Positions 50,906 through 53,849 of a stretch of 53,849 nucleotides of DNA are shown here, piece by piece. Source of the stretch: JBDRNO01 sp043811005 (GTDB lineage Bacteria > Bacteroidota > Bacteroidia > NORP154); contig JBDRNO010000301.1 in assembly GCA_043811005.1 (NCBI GenBank), forward strand, positions 1 through 53,849, read 5' to 3'. The notes beneath the pieces are model-generated. The model ran no database searches, was not told the DNA's origin, and was given only the letters and a program-made list of their open reading frames with translations. Position 1 is the first letter of the stretch; each line of letters starts with the position of its first letter. The position numbers and the translations under genes are program-made.

Positions 50906-51080
50906 ATGCAAATTTTTCGCTTAACTATACTTTGTTTAACGGGGGATCTGTACATAGAGCCAGGCAAGATGCCAAAGTGCAGGACGAGATCGCTGGGCTG
51001 ACGACCAAAGAGATGGAACTATCGCTAAGACCAAAACTTGCCAAAAAGTGCAATCTTGCTAACGCACTGACTGAATACAG
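50906..51080 (+). pseudogene. Internal fragment of a TolC-like outer membrane efflux protein
   Basis: In the frame containing 50833-51090 the DNA reads YANFSLNYTLFNGGSVHRAR then QDAKVQDEIAGLTTKEMELS, the TolC-type pattern (LxYTLFNGG...R.A....EI..L...EMELSL). It is joined directly to the adaptor fragment, and the TolC match runs up to the start of the nuclease-transposase ORF. The pump gene between adaptor and TolC has been deleted. Confidence 0.6.
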
Positions 51081-52349
51081 ATGCAAATAACAAACGAAAT
51101 ACTTCTCAGTTTTATTCATTGCTCCTACAAAGCATATAGGAAATATAAATCCGAAATCGGAGAAATATCCGATTATGAAAAAATATTCGGTCAATTAAAA
51201 CGCTCAAGAAAATTATTATATTCAGAAATACTGACTTCTGAAAACATCTTCATCAAAACTCAATCTGAAGGTGAAGGAACTGATTTCACTTTTAATAACA
51301 AAATAATTATTGACCACAAACTCTCAAACTCGAATGCTGAAATAATTCTTGACGGCATCGAATTCATTGACAAAAGCAAAGTAATCCTAATTCTATTAAC
51401 TCCATTTGAGAAGATTACACAAACAGATAAGTTATTTTTTGCTCTGCAATCCTCATTTATTCAAAGTGAATTTAATCTCAATGTTGAAAGTTGTAAAATT
51501 ATTTACGGAAAGAATTTTCACGAAACGAAACTAAAAATCGCATCATTCACAAAAAGTATCAAGAAAAATATCACTGAGCTGAATAAAATGTTATCTGCTT
51601 CAGGTGAACCTTCTATGATTTTGAATAAGCATTGTCCTGTTTGTGAATATAGTGCCTCTTGTAGAGATAAGGCGAAGACTGATGGTAACATGAGTTTACT
51701 TGATAGGGCAACATCTAAAGTAATAGAAAAATATAAAAAGAAAGGAATCTTAACTATTCAACAACTTTCCTACATATATAAACCAAGAAGAAGAAAAAAA
51801 CGGGCTAAAGAATTAATCGCTCATAATTTCGAATTACAGGCATTAGCACTTAGAACAGATAAAATTTATGTGCAACAATTACCGGAACTATCAAGACAAT
51901 CCATCGGGTTATTCTTAGATATTGAAGGTAATCCTGACCAAGAATTATATTATTTGATTGGCGTATTAACATGCAAAGACGATACAACTATTTGCAATAG
52001 CTTTTGGGCTGATAAAATTTCTGATGAAGCCCATATTTGGCAACAGTTTCTTTCAATAATAAATGAATACCCAATCGCGCCTATATACCATTATGGCAAT
52101 TATGAATTAAAAGCGATTGAAACTCTTGGAAAGCGATATAATACAAATATAACTCACATACAAAGTCGTTTAATAAATATAGTCAATTCAATTTATGGTA
52201 AAATTTATTTTCCGGTTTATTCAAACCGACTGAAAGAATTAGGGAATTACCTTGGTGCCACTCGTCCGCCAATGCAAGCGGCATTCAAAGTTTGGTATGG
52301 AGGCATCAATGGAATGATACACAAGATGAAAAATTTAAGCAAATTTTAA
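51081..52349 (+). pseudogene. TM0106-type RecB-like nuclease + DEDD exonuclease part of a nuclease-transposase protein (frameshifted)
   Basis: This 422-codon frame encodes a Cas4/RecB-like nuclease domain with Fe-S cysteines (HCSYKAY near 14 and CPVCEYSASC near 184-193) and the loop ILDGIEFIDKSKVILILL. A DEDD-type exonuclease follows (GLFLDIEGN..., HYGNYELKAIE). The natural continuation IQSLVWRHQWNDTQDE ... YNLEDCFAL, which holds the last catalytic Asp, lies in the -1 frame starting near 52262, so one base appears lost around 52260. Beyond 52262 the listed frame is nonsense up to the stop at 52349. Confidence 0.65.
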
Positions 52350-53407
52350 TCACATACAACTTGGAAGACTGCTTTGCTTTAAAATTATTGGTTGATAATC
52401 TGATGAAAATTGAAAAAAGAAATGATGCTGTAACGAATATTCACGATGAAATAAGGTCAGACCGATGTCCGAAAAAAAGTGAGGATAAAATTCATCAACA
52501 ACTTACTGAAATTTTATCCTTTTCCTACACTACCGAACACTATAATAGTAGCAAAATATTCTTTAATAATGACAAACAGAAAAAAAAACTTGAAGAAATA
52601 GAAATAAAAAAAAGAAGAAATAGAAAATCAAACAGCTTTAAACCAACTAAATCAATTAAAATTCGCAGAAGAATAAAATGTCCTATATGTGGCTTGATGC
52701 CACTTAAAGAATCCAAAAAGACAACCGAAAAAATAACAGTAGATTTGAAATTTACTCAAAAAACGATTGTTAAAGAAATAAGAAAGTATTGGGCAAATAG
52801 AAGTTACTGTAAGCAATGTAAGAAAGACTTTACTCCTCCATATTTTAATGTTCATGGTCATCCCGGGATATATGGAAGGAATATTAAAATATGGGTTTGT
52901 TATCTAAGGATTGTTCTTAGAAATCCGTATTCTTTAATAAGAAAAATAACTGCTGACTTATTCAAACTTAATTTATCAGATGCTGTAATTATAAGATTTA
53001 TTGAGGAAGTCGGATCTTATTACTTGGAAACAGAAAAGATATTAATTTCAAGTGTGTTAAAACGTAAATTTATTCATATTGATGAGACAACAATAAATAT
53101 AAAAGGGCAAAATCAATATGTTTGGGTATTAAGAAATGATGATTCAGTCTATCTTAAACATACTGAAACAAGGGAAAATGAATTTATCAAAAATTTATTG
53201 AAAAATTATGCTGGCATAATCATAACAGATTTTTATACCGGATATGATAATGTAAACTGCATAAAACAAAGATGTTGGGTTCACTTGATAAGAGAAATTA
53301 ACAATGCTTTGTGGCAAGCTCCATTTGATAAAGAATTCCAATTATTTGTCGAGGCATTAAGAGATTTATTATTGCCAATAATGAAAACAATTCAGAAATC
53401 ACGATGA
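52262..53407 (+). pseudogene. Exonuclease end, zinc ribbon and IS66-type DDE transposase core of the same protein (frameshifted)
   Basis: The frame from 52262 (codon TCG) finishes the exonuclease. It then runs through a basic linker (KKRRNRKSNSFKPTKSIKIR), a CPIC...CKQC zinc ribbon and an IS66-like transposase: FIHIDETTINIKG (first catalytic Asp), GIIITDFYTGYDN (second Asp) and RCWVHLIREINNA. It stops at 53405-53407. There is no stop between nuclease and transposase, so the ancestor was one chain. The helical insert before the catalytic Glu is missing. Confidence 0.65.
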
Positions 53408-53672
53408 TATTTTATGGCACAATAATCCAGCGGAAATAATTGTGAAACATTTAAAATTACAAGGTGATATTTCAAAATCATACAGCGCAGCAATAACTAT
53501 CCATTATTTAAGTTTGCTTAGTATTATGCAAACTTGTCGATTTCAAAACAAATCGTTTTTTCATTTTTTGTTATCTGGCAAGCAAGATATAAAGGATTTT
53601 CGTAATGTTGATAAAACTTTAATTAACAAGAGGCCATACAATAGTAAATTTGACATTAATTTATTTCATTAA
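53403..53672 (+). pseudogene. C-terminal transposase fragment with NNPAE catalytic Glu motif
   Basis: In a third frame the DNA reads DDILWHNNPAEIIVKHLKLQ then GDISKSYSAAITIHYLSLLS and IMQTCRFQNKSFFHFLLSGK. NNPAE carries the last catalytic Glu of IS66-like transposases. About 80-100 codons that normally separate it from the previous block are absent: a deletion plus frameshift. Confidence 0.6.
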
Positions 53673-53708
53673 AAACATTGTAAATTAGCAGTAAAATATT
53701 TAACATAT

Positions 53709-53849
53709 ATGAGCAACATTAAATTATTTGAGAGCAAACAAATAAGAACGGTCTGGAATGAAGCAGACGAAAAATGGTATTTTGTTGTGACAGACGTTAT
53801 TAAAGTGCTTACCGACACGCCCAACCCAAGCGATTATATAAAGAAAATG
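53709..53849 (+). CDS. Start of a Bro-N/antirepressor-like protein (3' end outside window)
   Basis: ATG 53709 opens a frame to the window edge (47 codons): MSNIKLFESKQIRTVWNEAD then EKWYFVVTDVIKVLTDTPNP and SDYIKKM. The pattern is the beginning of a BRO-N/prophage antirepressor domain, common next to mobile elements in Bacteroidota. Confidence 0.7.
   Translation, partial: MSNIKLFESKQIRTVWNEADEKWYFVVTDVIKVLTDTPNPSDYIKKM

Larger units (their letters stand above)
51081..53700 (+). mobile_element. Decayed IS66-related element with fused nuclease
   Basis: The whole unit from the nuclease start to just after the transposase end is taken as one element inserted into the remains of an efflux operon. 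I found no convincing terminal inverted repeats or target duplication by eye, so both borders are approximate. The accessory IS66 genes tnpA and tnpB are not present. Confidence 0.5.

Noticed and set aside
52255..52270. Programmed -1 frameshift between nuclease and transposase parts
   Set aside because: No slippery heptamer is present, the shift is inside the exonuclease domain and a second lesion exists near 53405; mutation is simpler.
51030..53720. Terminal inverted repeats of the nuclease-transposase element
   Set aside because: Only a weak TGCTAA match between the ends was found, not enough to define borders.
1..53849. tRNA or rRNA genes
   Set aside because: No cloverleaf-like segment with the conserved TTCNANNC and anticodon context, nor any rRNA signature, was seen in the gaps; a tRNA scan would be decisive.

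Overview
The window looks like chromosomal DNA of an uncultured or little-studied Bacteroidota. It is AT-rich. It encodes a type IX secretion (T9SS) C-terminal sorting domain, SiaC (DUF1987) regulators with a receiver-PP2C phosphatase, a cold-shock gene, a Bacteroidota-style -7 element (TAnnTTTG) and many decayed short palindromic repeats between genes. Most starts lack a strong Shine-Dalgarno. No rRNA, tRNA or CRISPR array was seen. All family names come from reading motifs; no database search was run.

Layout. (1) 1-2128: edge of an accessory/defence-like region (partial gene, scrap of a restriction-modification C-terminus, Schlafen/AlbA_2 ATP-binding regulator). (2) 2144-8297: four tandem paralogous TPR membrane proteins, the first broken by a nonsense codon, some carrying in-frame palindromic insertions. 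(3) 8415-10166: membrane-anchored PHP/DUF3604 protein. (4) 19151 down to 10171, minus strand: redox operon of NuoE, a NuoF-GltD fusion, a NuoG-like protein, NfnA and NfnB. (5) 19563-31029, plus strand: a receiver-like/PPDK_N protein, NADP-type glutamate dehydrogenase, then a second redox set (NuoE with zinc ribbons, second NuoF-GltD fusion, small 2Fe-2S/4Fe-4S protein) ending in a glutamate-synthase FMN-domain protein. A scar of a second gdhA 3' end follows. (6) 31281-37502: HigBA toxin-antitoxin, a second glutamate dehydrogenase, phosphofructokinase, and a second 990-residue receiver-like/PPDK_N protein. (7) 37672-43043: TonB-C-like protein, PspC, an antitoxin/T9SS chimera, cold-shock protein, ATP-grasp-like protein. 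(8) 43219-50271: SiaC partner-switching neighbourhood (two SiaC, receiver-PP2C phosphatase, two unknown proteins, a rhomboid-half/MORN/TonB fusion). (9) 50664-53849: remains of an RND efflux operon, then a decayed element encoding a TM0106-type RecB-like nuclease plus DEDD exonuclease joined to an IS66-type transposase, then the start of a Bro-N protein.

How the genes may work together. Regions 4-6 form a block for NAD(P)H/ferredoxin balance and ammonium assimilation. The two NuoE/NuoF-GltD sets resemble modular flavin-based transhydrogenases (Nfn and Sporomusa-type Stn). NfnAB can equilibrate NADH, NADPH and ferredoxin. The second set is joined to a glutamate-synthase-like FMN protein that has no glutaminase domain and flanks glutamate dehydrogenases. 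Region 8 is probably a phosphorylation-controlled partner switch, although no SiaB kinase was recognised. The most novel candidates are the nuclease-transposase polyprotein, the NuoF-GltD/glutamate-synthase operon, the antitoxin-T9SS chimera, the rhomboid-half fusion and the palindrome families, including in-frame insertions in TPR genes.
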